64,000 nucleotides of DNA from Camellia lanceoleosa (taxonomy: Eukaryota; Streptophyta; Magnoliopsida; Ericales; Theaceae), in contig CM045770.1 of the NCBI GenBank assembly GCA_025200525.1, positions 117,715,429 to 117,779,428 of the forward strand, given 5' to 3'. Each line of letters begins with the position of its first letter. The stretch's first letter is position 1. Positions 12,126 through 24,159 of the stretch are shown here, piece after piece. A program made the position numbers and the translations under genes. The notes beneath the pieces were generated by a model that worked only from the letters and a program-made list of their open reading frames with translations, was not told the DNA's origin and made no database searches.

Positions 12126-13984
12126 GTCAACACCGAAGTGAATCTCAACCCGGAACTACGTGCAGCCTGATTCCCATGTTTGGGATACGTAGGCAACTTC
12201 ATATTGAAGTTCGGCCCCAACTATTTTCAGCCTGCTTGGCTCATCCATGTTGATTGGCTTATCCTTGTTCAAACTCAGCTATCTAATCCATGTGCAAATT
12301 GGCTTGTCTTTGTTCAAATTCGGGTGTCCTATTCCGTTACAAGATTTAGCTACAAGACAATTCAAGTTCAGATCTGAGGTTGTGCATCTTGAGAGTAGAT
12401 TCCACATTGGTTGAGCAGTGGCCATTTGCAAAAACAGTTTTTGAGGATTTTTAATGAGGTTGACTAATTTTCTCGAAAATGATTCCATTTGTCCAAAACC
12501 GGACCATTTCTTGGACCCAAAAAAGGAAAAATTTTCAGTGCTCCCAACCTTACTTGCATGATTTCAAATCAGAAAATTGAACAAGCAAGTCAATCAAGCT
12601 CTCATATTGGTCAAAATTGTTTTAATAGAAAGCAAAACAAAAAATGGTCAAAATAATGAACTAGGGGCACAGTTGAGTTAGGTTTCCTGTCTTTTCCCCG
12701 TTGTCAGCATACGTGCCAGAAAAGGCACCATACTTGCCGGAAAGGGCCCTGTATTCGCCAGAAAGGGCACCATGTTCGCCCAAAAGGGCACAACTGAAGC
12801 TAACAGCAAAGGGTCGAAAGCTCTCTCGACATCCAAGTAGCGGGGTATCAAGCCAAGTGCGAAGCACGAACTGGAATGGAGCAGGATATTCCACTCCCTC
12901 ATTTGGACATGTCTGATCACATCCAAACTGGCCGAGGACATCGTCAACCAATGTCAGTTGCGGATCTGCTGCACATCCAGTCACACCATAACCCCTCTGT
13001 GGCAAAGTTCATGAGTTGTGAGCAGAAGAAGAAGAATCTAGTATAATACTAGCGGCAAGAGCCTACAACTTCCTATTTATCCATCAACCACCCAGGGGAG
13101 GGATAAAAAATAAGAGAGATTGAAGAATAGAGAGATGTGCGTTGAGAGAAAAAGTAAGGAAAAGGCTTGTTAGAGAAATAAAGATTGAGTGTCATAGTGA
13201 TGTGAGAATCACAAATAATAAAGGCTGGGAAACAATACCTGGAGAACTGGCTCCTCGTGAACTGAGAGGTCTCTCACCATTGGAACACATTCGAGTGTTG
13301 TGTTTGTTGTTTTTGTTTGTCTCGATTCTTGTTTTGAGTCGTTTCGAGTGTCAATAGATGTGTTTAGGTTGTTTTACCTTTGTTTTCCTTTGTTGAGTCG
13401 TTTTGACTGTAGTCGGTCGTAGGCTCAATACCCAGTTGAGAACTCATTTCTCAATTTCAATTTCAAAAATAAATCATTTTGTACTCAAAGTGCTGTGCCA
13501 TTCTCCACATTTGTACAAAACAAGATTTGTTCTTTCAGAAAACTACAGGGTTTCAACCTAGGTCATGTGAGAATAATAGAACAAGGACTTATCTGAAGCT
13601 GCATAGGTTCCGGACTGCAAAGCAAAAGAAAAGAAGGAAAATCAGAGTATCTGAGTGTGTTTCAAGCTTTAACAAATTTCGAGATTGCATTCTGGATATA
13701 CCTCCTCAGGTCCTGTCAATGCTTCGAAGTATGACTGCACCTCTACCTCAAGCTCAAGCTCATGCCTGCTTCAAGCCAGAATGGCAATCAGAAGTGCTCT
13801 CCCTAAGTACCATTCCCTGCCAGAGACATCTTGGCTGTGTTTGCAATGAGTTCCTAGGAGACCAACTGCGATGGTGGAAACTAGAGTTCGAATGGCGAAG
13901 CCTAGAACATAAAGGTTTGAAATTTCTGAGACTAAAGTCTGGTTTAAATACATAGGGGTGTATCCTCGGCTTGAAATTGATATT

Positions 13985-14968
13985 TTAGTCATACTCATCA
14001 TCTGCACTCTCTTGTACCAAGTGTTTCATGTGTGCTAACTCCTCATTAACCGTCATTTCGGCTGTTCCATTAGGCTTCGTTAGTATACTCAGTGGAACCA
14101 CCGCTTTAGTATACAACTTTGCCTATGCAAAATCTGCACAAGCAATGAAGGGTTGTGGGTCTGCATCAATCTCTTCTGTCTCTCCATTGTTCAAAGCTGT
14201 CATCAACTTCTGATGTAAAGAGGAGGGCACACATTCGTTAGTGTGGATCCAATCTCTACCCAGCAAAGTATTATATTTAGCATTGCTGTCTATGACAAAA
14301 AAAACAAGTCATACAATCCCTTGTTCCCACACTCAGATTGATGGGTAATATGCCTTGGGCCATCTATTTGTCCTCAGCAAAACCAGCAATGGTCATGCTT
14401 GTTAGGATCAATGTAGGATTCCTTTTGTCCAACTTTTTCAGAGATGAACGAGGAAGCAAATTTACTGTTATCCAGTATCCATTAGTACCCTGTTCATTTC
14501 TGTTCCATTGAAGTATGCCTTAATGTATAGAGCTTTAACATGCTGAGTCATTGATGATGAGGAATATTCAAAGGCGTATGATAGATTAACTATGATTACC
14601 TCTTCACTTTCTTCCTCAGTTCCCATAGACCTAATTACTTTAGACTCCCCCTGAACTATGCTAGCTTTTGAGTCTTCGCTAGAAACTTCTATAGGGTCAT
14701 TTTTCTTACCCCTCTTGATTTTCTTCTTCCGCATGAAATTCCTGAGAGAGTACGTACACCATATTGATTGGCATTTGGGAGAATGAACCAAACTGTACCG
14801 CTGACTATATATGCTCTTATTCTGTGTTGGTTTGGCCAGATGCTTGGGATGCATCTTCCATACTGCATTCTGGAACTTCTGAGTTGGTGGGTTCTTTAAC
14901 AGCAGTTTGTTGTTGTTTTGTCTTGAATACAGACACTGTTTGTTCAGCCATGAAGGCCTCGAACACAT
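13985..14968 (-). pseudogene. retropepsin-like protease remnant of element E
   Basis: The block at 14,968-14,468 ends in ALYIKAYFNGTEMNRVLMDTG, giving the aspartic protease active-site D-T-G. After a break it continues as NTLLGRDWIHTNECVPSSLH (about 14,290-14,225), the standard second landmark (LLGRDWIH-x6-PSxLHQ) of Ty3/gypsy proteases. It then decays to about 13,985. The family cleaves the Gag-Pol polyprotein. The linkage to gag upstream is in the expected order. Confidence 0.75.
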
Positions 14969-15599
14969 CTTCTTGAGCCAATACCTATTCTTGGCCTTGT
15001 TCAGTTCCTTCGTCTATCTCATCATCACTTTCCATTAAGACTTTTTCGAGGCCTGCCAAACTTGACATTTCCTTTGTTTTTAGTTCAGCATGAACCTTAG
15101 CCAATTTCTCTCTGCTGGCACTTTGTTGATCTTAGAAACAAGCCTCGAACCTTCTTCCATTTGACCTCTTGATTGCACCAAAGAGGTGCCTTCACTAGCT
15201 CCCTTAAGATCCCGTTGGTATTGAGTGAACCTTCACTAGATTTGCCTTCTCTGAGATCTCGAGATCATAGGAACCATATCCGGTTCCTTTGTCTTTAGGT
15301 TTTTAAGTAGAACCCAATTATTGCAGGCGGTGAGGCTTAATCATTCTATCCCTACTTGTAAAGGCCTTCCTCTGGGTTGGTATCATTTTAGGTTTATTTT
15401 GCATAACAAATCAATCTGGTACTCCTGGCACCTATGAACCCACTTAGCTGACCATTGGGCCTACTATTTTTATTTTCGAAGGCCAATCATTGGTTTTGAT
15501 TCCCTGTTTTAGGCCAAGTTCAGGCTTGTTTATGGGCTTGCTAGCCATTTTGTAGTAGTTTGGTGGCCTGGTCTCATACAAGGGTCTTTTTCCCTTCAA

Positions 15600-17914
15600 C
15601 AGACTTTTGGAATCTGGTGGTCTAACCAAGGATGGTTGTTGGGTACAGTTCCTTGAGTATGCTCCCTTATTATAGGTATTAATTGGTCTACGGTCTCTTT
15701 GTACATATTTGTAATACTATTTCCCATCAACTGGAAGCCCATCAGCCATTTGTAACTTAGCCTACACCTAGGGTACATTCGCTGCATAATAACTCCTTTG
15801 AGGGAGTCATCATCTAACATTTCTTTATTCGAGCCATTTCCCTGGCCTTCGAAGCTTTGCCCACTGGTTGGGGAACACTGTATGTTCTTTTTCGAGGCAG
15901 CTTGGCTAGCCACATGCATTTGCATATTGACCTCATCCAATTCCTTCAAAGACAGGCCCTTTTCCACCTTTTGGACAAGAAAGTCTGGTATGCCAACATT
16001 GGCTGTTACTTCTTTGATTTTTGGAAATAGATTAATGTCAACCCCATTGCCTTCTCTAACTTGGTTGGGAATTTTAATCTTCCTTTCCGAATCTGTTCTT
16101 GAATCCTGTCTCAAAAAACAATGCAGGTTTTGGTTGAATAAGATCAAGAATTATGCCATTTACAATACATTTTGCCTTTTATTTCTTCTGAAGTTGGGAT
16201 CTTAACTCCCTTAGGCAATTTTAGAAAATGTGTTGTTAACAAATGATCAAATATGTCATCTGCTTTTGATATATCGAAAGAATATTTCCTATAAAGATCT
16301 TTCTTTTTAAACTGTTGATCGATGGTAGTATCTTTCTGAATTAATGCTTCACAGATCATAGGTTCTTGTCCTATAATCTTTGTTGCATCAATTTCAAAGT
16401 TAGAGTCCCTATAATAGGTCTTGTAAGGTGTATTACTTCGATCCTATTCTTCTTCAATGAGAGTTTCATATTTAGCAACTTTATAAGTTAGTTCTACTAG
16501 ATCTCGAAACTCTATTGAGTCAAACTTCTTTCAAAGCCTGAACTCTAGCTCATTTTGGGCCAACCTTACAAATTCAAGTTCAGGTAGTACAACCTTGTAT
16601 TTGTTTCATGCACTTTTGAATCTGGCAATGAATTGAGCAACCTTCTTATCAGGCCTTTAGCTTAGCCTTGCCAAGTCTGCCATAGACACTTCAAGTTCTA
16701 TTTGAAAAAACTGGGCATGAAATACCTCTTCCATTTGTTGCCAAGTCTGGAAAGAACCAGGTGTAAGGTTCATATACCATACAAAAGCTGCCCCAGTTAG
16801 AGAGTTTGGAAAAAGTCGGAACTTTATATGATCATTGTTGATGAATTCACCACACTGGCCTATAAACTTAGCAATGTGCTCCATAGTGGACTGATTTCCA
16901 TTTCCATAAAAGAGGGCAAAGTCTAGTATCCTAAATCCCCTTGGATATTCATGTAATCAATCCACCCATTCTGTGTAAGGCTTTCTATAAATAGGGGCCT
17001 GGACCCCCCAGGCCATGGGTCCACAAATCTCTTTAATAATGTCAGCAATTTGGTCTCTAGGTACCATATTTTGTGTTGGTTGGGCCATTCTGAGAGGAAC
17101 AAACATGTAAAGGCATATTCGGGACAGGTTGTCCCTATTGTGATGGTTGATATTAAAGGAATGGCTATCCTCTTGGGGCCAACATTTACCCTATGAAACG
17201 TGCAGCTATGGAAGAGGAAAAGGCGTTTTTTCTCTCCCAACCGCAGAAATTCCTTCCAACCTCCTCGGGTGCAAATTCGAACATAGGATTAGTGAACACC
17301 CATGTGCTAAGCATAGGTTCAAACATGGGATTTAAGAACACTCTCATGCCATTTCCTTACATTAGCCCAGACCCATTAATTGGTATGGTTTTTCTAGTAG
17401 ACAATGGTACGTTTTAACTTGCTAGTGGTCTAGAAGGAGCTTCGTACCATGACTAAAGCACAGGTGATGGCCTCTCATGATTTTGATTACTAGTCTAACC
17501 ATTAGTTTGTCCACTATTTTGCATAGGCTTATGCTGAAGAAGATTCATATTTTCTTTAGCCTGCCTTATGGCAAGTGGTTGACGAGAGTTCATTCGATCC
17601 AAAAAGGATGTTGTCCATTTTTCCATTGTATACATTAATTGTTATACCATAGCATCTACTAAACCTTCCCATAGATTCATTGGTTGGGTAGAGGGAGCAG
17701 TTGATAGTCCAGTTCCATGGCCCTATCTTGTATTTTGGATATGTGTTGCATATTCTAAAGTACTGGTCTGTTCGACCATTTGTAGAGGATCTAATGAGAC
17801 AGGTACATCCATAGGATGTGTTATTACACTATCCTCTAGGTTAGGTGCTTCTACCTCACCTTCAACACCTTCTTCAAGGCATTCATTTTCTTATTGTCTT
17901 CTATGTCTAGCCAT
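15600..17914 (-). pseudogene. gag pseudogene of element E
   Basis: The start MARHRRQ is at 17,914 (minus). A capsid (Retrotrans_gag) block at 16,960-16,657 reads GFRILDFALFYG, STMEHIAKFIGQCGEF, KFRLFPNSLTGAAFVWYMNL, WQQMEEVFHAQFF and VSMADLARLS, the classic plant Ty3/gypsy gag pattern. Further left, YSFDISKADDIFDHLL, PKGVKIPTSEEIKGK and YCKWHNS (16,290-16,147) lead into a shifted-frame knuckle tail with RIQEQIRKGRLKFP, as in gag proteins with CKWHN-type zinc fingers. In-frame stops and at least two frameshifts break it. It would have encoded the particle shell protein. Confidence 0.75.
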
Positions 17915-18947
17915 TATAAAGGTCCTATTGGGCATGCCAAAAATATATGTTGACTTTTTTGGCTTTCAAAGGTTAAAAATGTAATTCAAGCATTCTAGCA
18001 ATGATCAATAAGTTCTTACAGAAATTAATAAATTCTAACCAATTAGTCAAACGATTGCTTTAAAGTTCTTTTAGCCTCAATGAAAAGGACTTTAATGGTG
18101 GCTTGATTTTTTAGAAGAAATTTGAAATGACTTATTAAAATAGAAAAGGGGAACAATAGTGTCAGAAATCAATCTTTTATTAAGTAAACAAGAACTTACA
18201 ATGATACCTTCATACTTTCACAGCTTCAAAGAGGAATACAATGACAGACTAACTTAGAATTACTCCTAGGAATTTGAAGTGCAATGCAGGAATGTAAAGA
18301 CTGAAATTTAAAGGACTAGATAATACAAAGTAAATAAACTGGTTTCTGGATCTGGATCTGGTTATGGTCCTCTGCATTATCAACATTCTTCTCTATTTGT
18401 AGGCTCTGAAGATAACGTCGAAGTGGCTGATAGCCATCGAAGTAGGTAGTAACTGTCGAAATGCTCTCCACGATCACTAAGTGTGGTTCTAAACAGTTTG
18501 CTTCCACTATTCCACTCTCCTGGTTGAGCTTCCCTCCTAAATTTGAATTTAAACTGTAAGCAACCATTTTGGCCACGTCACATGGGCATCTTGACTATTC
18601 CCATGTTTCGCAGATCCATTGCCTTTGCTATAAATTGACATGCATCTGTTGATGATTGGAAACTTTCACTAATTTCCCAATTTGACCTTTATGATCCACG
18701 TGTTAGGCTATGATAGATCTGTACAAAATTTATAGCAAACAAATTACCATTGTAGCATTCTGGTATTAGATCACTTTCTTCTTCTCTCCTGGCCAGTACC
18801 TTTCTTTGTCCCTAAATCAAATAAAATTTAAATAGATAAAAAAAAAATTAAACAGCTAAAAAAATTCAACAGATAGTTTCAACAGATAATAAAAAATAAA
18901 AATTTAACAGAAAAGAAAATATTTGAATGGATAGTCAAAAATATTAA
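17915..18947. other. non-coding stretch, no feature assigned
   Basis: This would be the 5' side of element E. An 86-codon minus-strand reading at 18,316-18,576 matches no family I recognise. The AT-rich right part (18,830-18,930) repeats AAACAGATAA-like words that also occur at 29,616-29,700, on the other side of the inserted 10.3-kb element. I see no gene. Confidence 0.4.
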
Positions 18948-19062
18948 GGGTAATTCTATTTACACACTGTCAATGCTCTCTGATTGCTTTGTAATCGTAA
19001 AATTTCAGCTTGTCATTTGGTTATCGCTGTTTGCCTTCACTTCGCTTCCATAGATTCAACAC

Positions 19063-19472
19063 TGTGGAGAAGTGGTTTTGGAAATACTCTTCTGATCCTG
19101 GGAGACATTAGTGATCCTCTTCTAGTCACCTGAAAAGGAATAAACACTCCAGTCAGGGGTGCCGAAATTAACACTCCGATGGGCAAGTCAGGCTTTACAC
19201 TCAAGTTTACTTGTATTCTAAATTAAGCACAATAGTTCTCACATACCTTTCTGCAGCTGAAGATCTTGCATTTATAGTATTCTCTCTGGGCCGTGGGGCC
19301 TGGCCCAACCCTAGTCCTTTACACGTACTTCTACTTGGCCCTGGTTTCATTAGAAGGAATGCCGGCTACTTTATTCGGCCCTTCAATCGAGTATGGCCAA
19401 ATGCCGAATAGGGATTATGTTCTGGACCAGACTGGTCCACTCCTGTTGAACCAATAATATTCGGCTCCCACA
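19063..19472 (-). repeat. 3' LTR of element F
   Basis: 410 bp, highly similar to 28,951-29,360. On the minus strand it begins TGTGGGAGCC and ends CTTCTCCACA. The TATA-like site is TATAAATG on the minus strand (19,269-19,276). Confidence 0.9.
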
Positions 19473-19484
19473 ATTGCCCCCCAA
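19473..19484 (-). other. polypurine tract of element F
   Basis: The minus strand reads TTGGGGGGCAAT immediately before the 3' LTR, as expected for a plus-strand priming tract. Confidence 0.7.
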
Positions 19485-19855
19485 ACACCCCACTAGCGTT
19501 AGTTAGTCGACGTGTTTGGCTTCTAGTCTAGAGGTTAAAAACTCGGCGGTTACTCCTCTTCCCGATGCGTGTCAAAATGCGTACATGCTTTTTGGTCATT
19601 GTAACGCTTTCCCGCCCCTTCGTACACTGCCTTCATTTAATGCGATTTGAATTTGTCTCTTCGAATGTATGTTCTGAATACTCAAAGATATCTGGCTCGC
19701 CTTCCAGTGCAACTCCTACATTTTGCGGCTTCTGCAACCCCTTGTTTCTCGCTCTTCCCTTCGTCTCCTATAAGTCTTTCTTCTCCTTCATTTTTGATCC
19801 CCCTTGTTTGTTTGTTTGTCTTTTTAGTTTTTTCTATAATCCTTGAGTTGGTCGA

Positions 19856-21996
19856 AATGGCAAAACATCTGAAGGAGCTCCTTTCTGCGAATCGAATCTC
19901 CGACTTTCGACACCATTTCTCCATCCCTGACGACGTCCATCTGTCACTTTTGGTAGACGGCACCACTGATATGGAGAGGGAAGATGAGAGCACAATCGTC
20001 TTTTCCCTTCTATCAATTGCTGAGGGCAGCGTCCGCTTTCCTCTTCACCCACTTTTGAGGGCCGTTCTTCGGTACTGGGGTCTCATCCCTTTCCAACCCA
20101 ATGTGAACTTCTTTCGCATCATAATGGGAATTGTAGAGATAAATCGACGTCTTAGAATTAACTTAGGTATTCCCGCCATCCATCACTGTTATGTCCTAGC
20201 CAAATCTACCGGCCGGTAGGACACTACTTTCTTAGAGCCAAGGATACTGATCATCACTTAGTGACCATGCTTGCCAGTTCTGGCCAGCGCATCGACGACG
20301 TGATGGTCGTTGTCCACGCAATTGGGAATTCGACGAAGGTGAAGATCGCCTAGACCCTGTGCCAAGGCGAAAAGGCGAACCAGGTGGCCGATTAGATCAC
20401 TTTGCTTCTGTTATTTGCATGTATATGTATTCGGCACTATGTTCATCTTATCGTTTTGTTTATGCAGGCAGCAATTTGAAGAGAGTGTTGGTTTCAGACG
20501 ACGACGTCGTGCTCGCAGAAATCAAAACTGCACTACAGTTCATCGGCCGTCCAAACCTTCAAAAACAAGGGAGGGCAGCCCACATTCTCTGCTGATGCGA
20601 GCCAACTTACTGCGTTCTCGACGGCGGAACAACGATCGATCCATGAGGTGACGTTATCTTCTGACCCTCATATTCCCCAGCTTCAAAAACTTGAGGCAGA
20701 TCGGTTTAGAATCATCTGATTCTGAACACGCAGAAGAACAAGTAGCCGAACCAATCGCCGAAGATCCGGACCGGTTGGCCGCGAAAGTTGACGAAGCGAT
20801 TAATTCGGCCTTTGAGGAAGCCGGATTAAACTCTTTTGACCTTCCGTCTACAGCGGCCCGAGGGGCCTTCGAAGATATTTTTTTGAACTTGGGAGACCTT
20901 CCTGGCGATTACTTTGAAGATATGGCTGGGAAAAGTCTTACGCAGATGGCACAAAAGAGGAACGCCGAACGCATGGCCGCCCGAAAAAAGACCAAGGCCA
21001 TCCGTTCCGGACTTGTCCCGACTGAATCTGTTCAACCTGTTCTGCAACCTACTGTTGTAGAAGAATCGACTCAGGTTGTCGTCGCCGAGACGGAAAAGGA
21101 TGTCGAGCACCCCATTACAGAAAAGTGGTCGATTTCAGAGGATCGAAGCAAAAAAAGAAGCACCGAGGACAAAGACGGCTCCAAAGAGGGCCCTGTTGAT
21201 AAACGGCCATGCTTAAAGGAGTCGGTTGTGGTTGCTCCTTTCATCATTGAGCCAAAGATAAAAAACATGTCGATCTCCTCTGAAGCGTCGGCTTTGAAAG
21301 ATCCAGCTGTGGCATTGAGCTTGACCACCGCGGTCTCCTTTCCGACTGACAAGGCGACCTTTCGTGCCGAGCCGGACTTGGTAATGGTAGCGTTAGCTGC
21401 TTAGTCAGCCCTTCTGGTACGTGTATATCCTTGGAATGTGACAATCTTTTGGTTTGCCTTCAGTGTTTCTTAGAATGTGACGATCCTTTGTTTTGCAGAC
21501 AGTTGGAAGGATCGCCGTATTAGGCCGCCGCCAGCATGACGCTGTCAAAAGGATTGGCCGTTTGCAATCAGAAGTCGATGGCCAACGAAGCAGGGTGGAG
21601 TGTTAGGCAATGAGAGCCGCAATGGAAAGTGCACGGGCGGAAGCTAAGAAGGAAAGGGCCAGCACTGCTGATCAACTCAAATCTGACGCCGAGGAAAGGG
21701 CAAACGCGAGCGAGGAATCACTTAAGTTAGCCAAGGAAGCGCTTGTCAAGCTGGAGGCCGAGTTTGAGAAATTGAAGAAGGCCAAGGAAAAAGCCGACTC
21801 TGAGGCTTCCGTGACGTTCGAATCTGGGAAGAGCGCCGCCTTTAATGACTATGTAGAAGAAGTCCCCAAGTTCGAGAACCGGGGATTCAAACACAGCTGG
21901 CTCAAAGCCCTTGCTGCCGCTGGAGTTACATTGGCCATGCCAATTCCATACGAGCAAGTGGACGTTGAGCCGCTGGAGTCTGATCCTAAGACTTGA
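19856..21996 (+). pseudogene. antisense-strand gene of element F, putative Transposase_28-like/coiled-coil protein
   Basis: Read on the strand opposite to gag. Part one (19,856-20,219) encodes MAKHLKELLSANRISDF followed by VRFPLHPLLRAVLRYWGLIP and NFFRIIMGIVEINRRL. This resembles the 'putative gypsy type transposon' (Transposase_28) domain found in extra ORFs of plant Ty3/gypsy elements. A middle acidic/basic part (20,691-21,404, with QMAQKRNAERMAARKKTK) and a coiled-coil part (21,610-21,996, with KLEAEFEKLKKAKEKA and FENRGFKHSWLKALAAAGV) follow. Two possible introns are visible: GT 20,384 to AG 20,467 (84 bp) and GT 21,417 to AG 21,498 (82 bp). Frameshifts near 20,219 and 20,650 and a stop near 21,605 indicate decay. 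Function is unknown. The domain assignment is by recognised pattern, not a search. Confidence 0.55.
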
Positions 21997-22402
21997 TTTG
22001 GGAGACATTCTAGTTTTGTTAGATTTTTCTCAATTTCAATGTATGGTTTTATTTAGTAGGTTTCTGTTAGTTCAAGGTGATTTTCATGTATAAATTAATT
22101 ACTCTCTGCGCTTAATTTATTAATGAAAATTCTCTTTTTGTTTTATACTTCGTTGCATACAGTTTTTGATATTAACGAAGAGTTTTGTTTTTCACTACTT
22201 TGGATAAAATGATTACTGTATGTTTCACTTGCTAACTATCGATCTGATAGGAAGTAGGATCAGAGATGAGTAAATTAAATCTGCCACTGCATACTCGCCG
22301 ATTAGATAACGGTGTACCTCCATTTAACAAATCCGTTAATTTAGCCTTAATTTATTCAAAAAGTAAATCCATTCGAGTAGGACTAGTTCATTTCGTGTTT
22401 TA

Positions 22403-22857
22403 CTGATAAATCGATTCGTGGAGCAGCTGGGGCACTCAAGCCGAATATATTGATGAATCTGCCCTTGCCCCAGCTGGTCCACGATCGTATAACGCCAAAT
22501 AACACGTTACTTATGTTCTGATGAATCGATTCGTAGAGCGGCTGGGGCACTCAAGCCAAATAGATTGATGAATCTGCCCTTGCCCCAGCTGGTCCACGAT
22601 CGTATAATGCTGAATAACACATTATTTATGTTCTGATGAATCGATTTGTGGAGTAGCTGGGGCACTCAAGCCGACTAGATTGATGAATTTGCCCTTGCTC
22701 CAGCTGGTCCACGATCGCATCACGTCGAATAACATGTTACTTATGTTGTCCTGATGAATCGATTCGTGGAGCGGCTGGGACACTCAAGCCGACTAGATTG
22801 ATGAATCTGCCCTTGCCCCAGTTGGTCTGCGATGGTATCACGCCGAATAACAGTGGT
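22403..22857. repeat. four ~116-bp tandem repeats in element F
   Basis: Units start with (C)TGATGAATCGATTCGTGGAG at about 22,403, 22,519, 22,633 and 22,751 (spacing 116, 114, 118). Each contains GGGGCACTCAAGCCGA and CCCAGCTGGTCCACGATCG, so GTGGAGC-n-CTGGGGC and GCCCCAG-n-GTCCAC form an inverted pair able to fold. No coding function is seen. Confidence 0.8.
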
Positions 22858-22899
22858 TGAGGCGATTGGGACTTCACTCATTCGGCGTCGGGCTGTTGA

Positions 22900-23948
22900 C
22901 GTTTCAGTATTAACGAGATTGCCTCGGAGGTGCTGCCCTCGTACGGAATAAATGGGCGTGTACTTTGTGAACGAGGGTCCTATTTATGTGCTCAGTCAGC
23001 AACTCAGTCTAGCTATTTAAGGGAGATTAAACAAGTGCGAATGTCTGACAGACTTTTCTTCAACAGCAAAGGTGAAGCGAAGATGCTAGTTGAGCTCGGA
23101 GGAAACATGAATCGAAGTGGTGAACCTTCACGCACGGGCAGTAGGACTTCGAGGGATCGAGAGAGACACCAATCTCCTCGTCGTCGAAGTAGGTCACCCA
23201 GGAGAGATAAGCAGCCACAGCGTAAGTCTCCTCAACCCCGTGCTGGAAGGGAATCCAACGCGACTCCTCGCCCACTGAGTTTCGCGGTCTTCGTGGGCAA
23301 TAGACTAATGACAGAAGCGGATTCGATCATTCAAGATCCAAATGTGGCAGTCGAGTTCGCTCAACAGATTTTTCCACCCGAAGTTTAGCAGTCCATGGTA
23401 GGTCGGCAGGACTTTGAAGTGTTTCGTGAAGGCGTTCACGGGGCAGTGAGGGGACTGTACACGACCTATGAGATCGGCATGCGTCTCCGCGCCGCCTATC
23501 ACGATATAGGACATAGAGATGAACACATTCGGAAGTTAGAAGCTCGCGCCGAAAGGGTCGAGCGCGAGCTAAGGAAAGTCAAGTCTGTCGGACCCCAACC
23601 AACGAGCCACCCCAAAGGCTGATTAGTAATGCGATCGCCGATCGTAATACGGCTAGCATGTTTACGATTGAAACTGCGAGGGTCGCAGCCTATGAAAAAG
23701 GCTTCCACGATGGCCGACTGGTCGGAATTCAGAAGACTAAAGAGAAACTCGCCGAAGAAGTTTGCCGGTGTGAAAACCATGGATTTAGGCACGGCTGGAT
23801 CAAGGCACTTCAGCAAGCTGAGGCTCTCCAGGCAGCAGGGTTGGAGTCGGTGTTTCCGTTGTATCAACAGAATGATTTCCCCTTCTCCACTTTTGAAATT
23901 GAGAAAAGTGATGATGAAGGAGCCGCCGAACAAAAGAAAACCTTGTAA
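22900..23948 (+). pseudogene. second copy of the antisense module: SR-rich plus GFRHGW domain
   Basis: The reading at 22,930-23,388 has an Arg/Ser-rich stretch ([17 protein letters not shown]) followed by PRPLSFAVFVGN. After a stop a helical part (23,395-23,622, with RKLEARAERVERELRKV) follows. Then 23,658-23,948 contains CENHGFRHGWIKALQQAEAL and PLYQQNDFPFSTFEIEK, ending in DDEGAAEQKKTL-stop. The last part repeats the GFKHSWLKAL block of 21,880-21,996. It is a decayed duplicate within element F. Function is unknown. Confidence 0.6.
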
Positions 23949-24159
23949 TGCTCACTTAGATCGAGAGTGAAATCATGTATTTATTTTTCTGATTTTTAAC
24001 AAAAATGCTTAGTTTTCAATTTGTAGCGTATTATATTGGTACACATTTGATTCTGAATGTTCGCACGTTTTATATTGTGTATGCGACTTGAACAATCTCA
24101 TTTTGAATATTTGCATCTTCTGGCTTTTGTTTATACGGTATGTACGAATGCCATACTTT

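Larger units (their letters stand above)
10181..13735 (+). mobile_element. interior of element B, gag remnant plus non-coding region
   Basis: From about 10,590 to 13,735 this is collinear with 38,890-41,970 of the complete element at 35,885. Shared landmarks include the KGHLKPLE gag block, TGTTACCTCGG, GTGGAATCGCTCTTGAGATTATGCA, A-rich tracts flanked by AAAAGTTAGAGCA, AACTAGGGGCACAGTTGAGT and TACTCAAAGTGCTGTGCCA. The first ~400 bases (10,181-10,590) do not resemble the known gag and I cannot assign them. A zinc-knuckle remnant, YCAFHQ-stop-AGHDTNIC, sits near 10,670-10,720, followed by RLPHKIQDLIDKEV. No polymerase domain is present. Similarity ends near 13,735, where the inverted element E begins, so the right half and 3' LTR of B are missing. 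Confidence 0.7.
13790..17914 (-). mobile_element. element E: inverted gag-protease fragment of another Ty3/gypsy element
   Basis: This minus-strand fragment runs from a gag start at 17,914 leftwards through the capsid domain, zinc knuckle and protease to about 13,790, where it stops next to element B in the opposite orientation. Its gag is of a different type from the neighbours. Reverse transcriptase, RNase H and integrase are absent. No LTR pair was found: the right side (17,915-18,947) shows no clear PBS or LTR end. Many stops and frameshifts show it is old. Confidence 0.7.

Noticed and set aside
12661..13005. Minus-strand reading of 114 codons
   Set aside because: Lies in non-coding interior of element B; formed by a short GCCAGAAAGGGCACCAT-type repeat; no counterpart open in element D (41,030-41,260).
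13479..13955. 158-codon plus-strand reading
   Set aside because: Crosses the junction from element B to inverted element E, so the reading joins two unrelated sequences.
18316..18576. 86-codon minus-strand reading (MAKMVAYSLNSN...)
   Set aside because: No family recognised, no neighbouring exon or promoter; left as unassigned.
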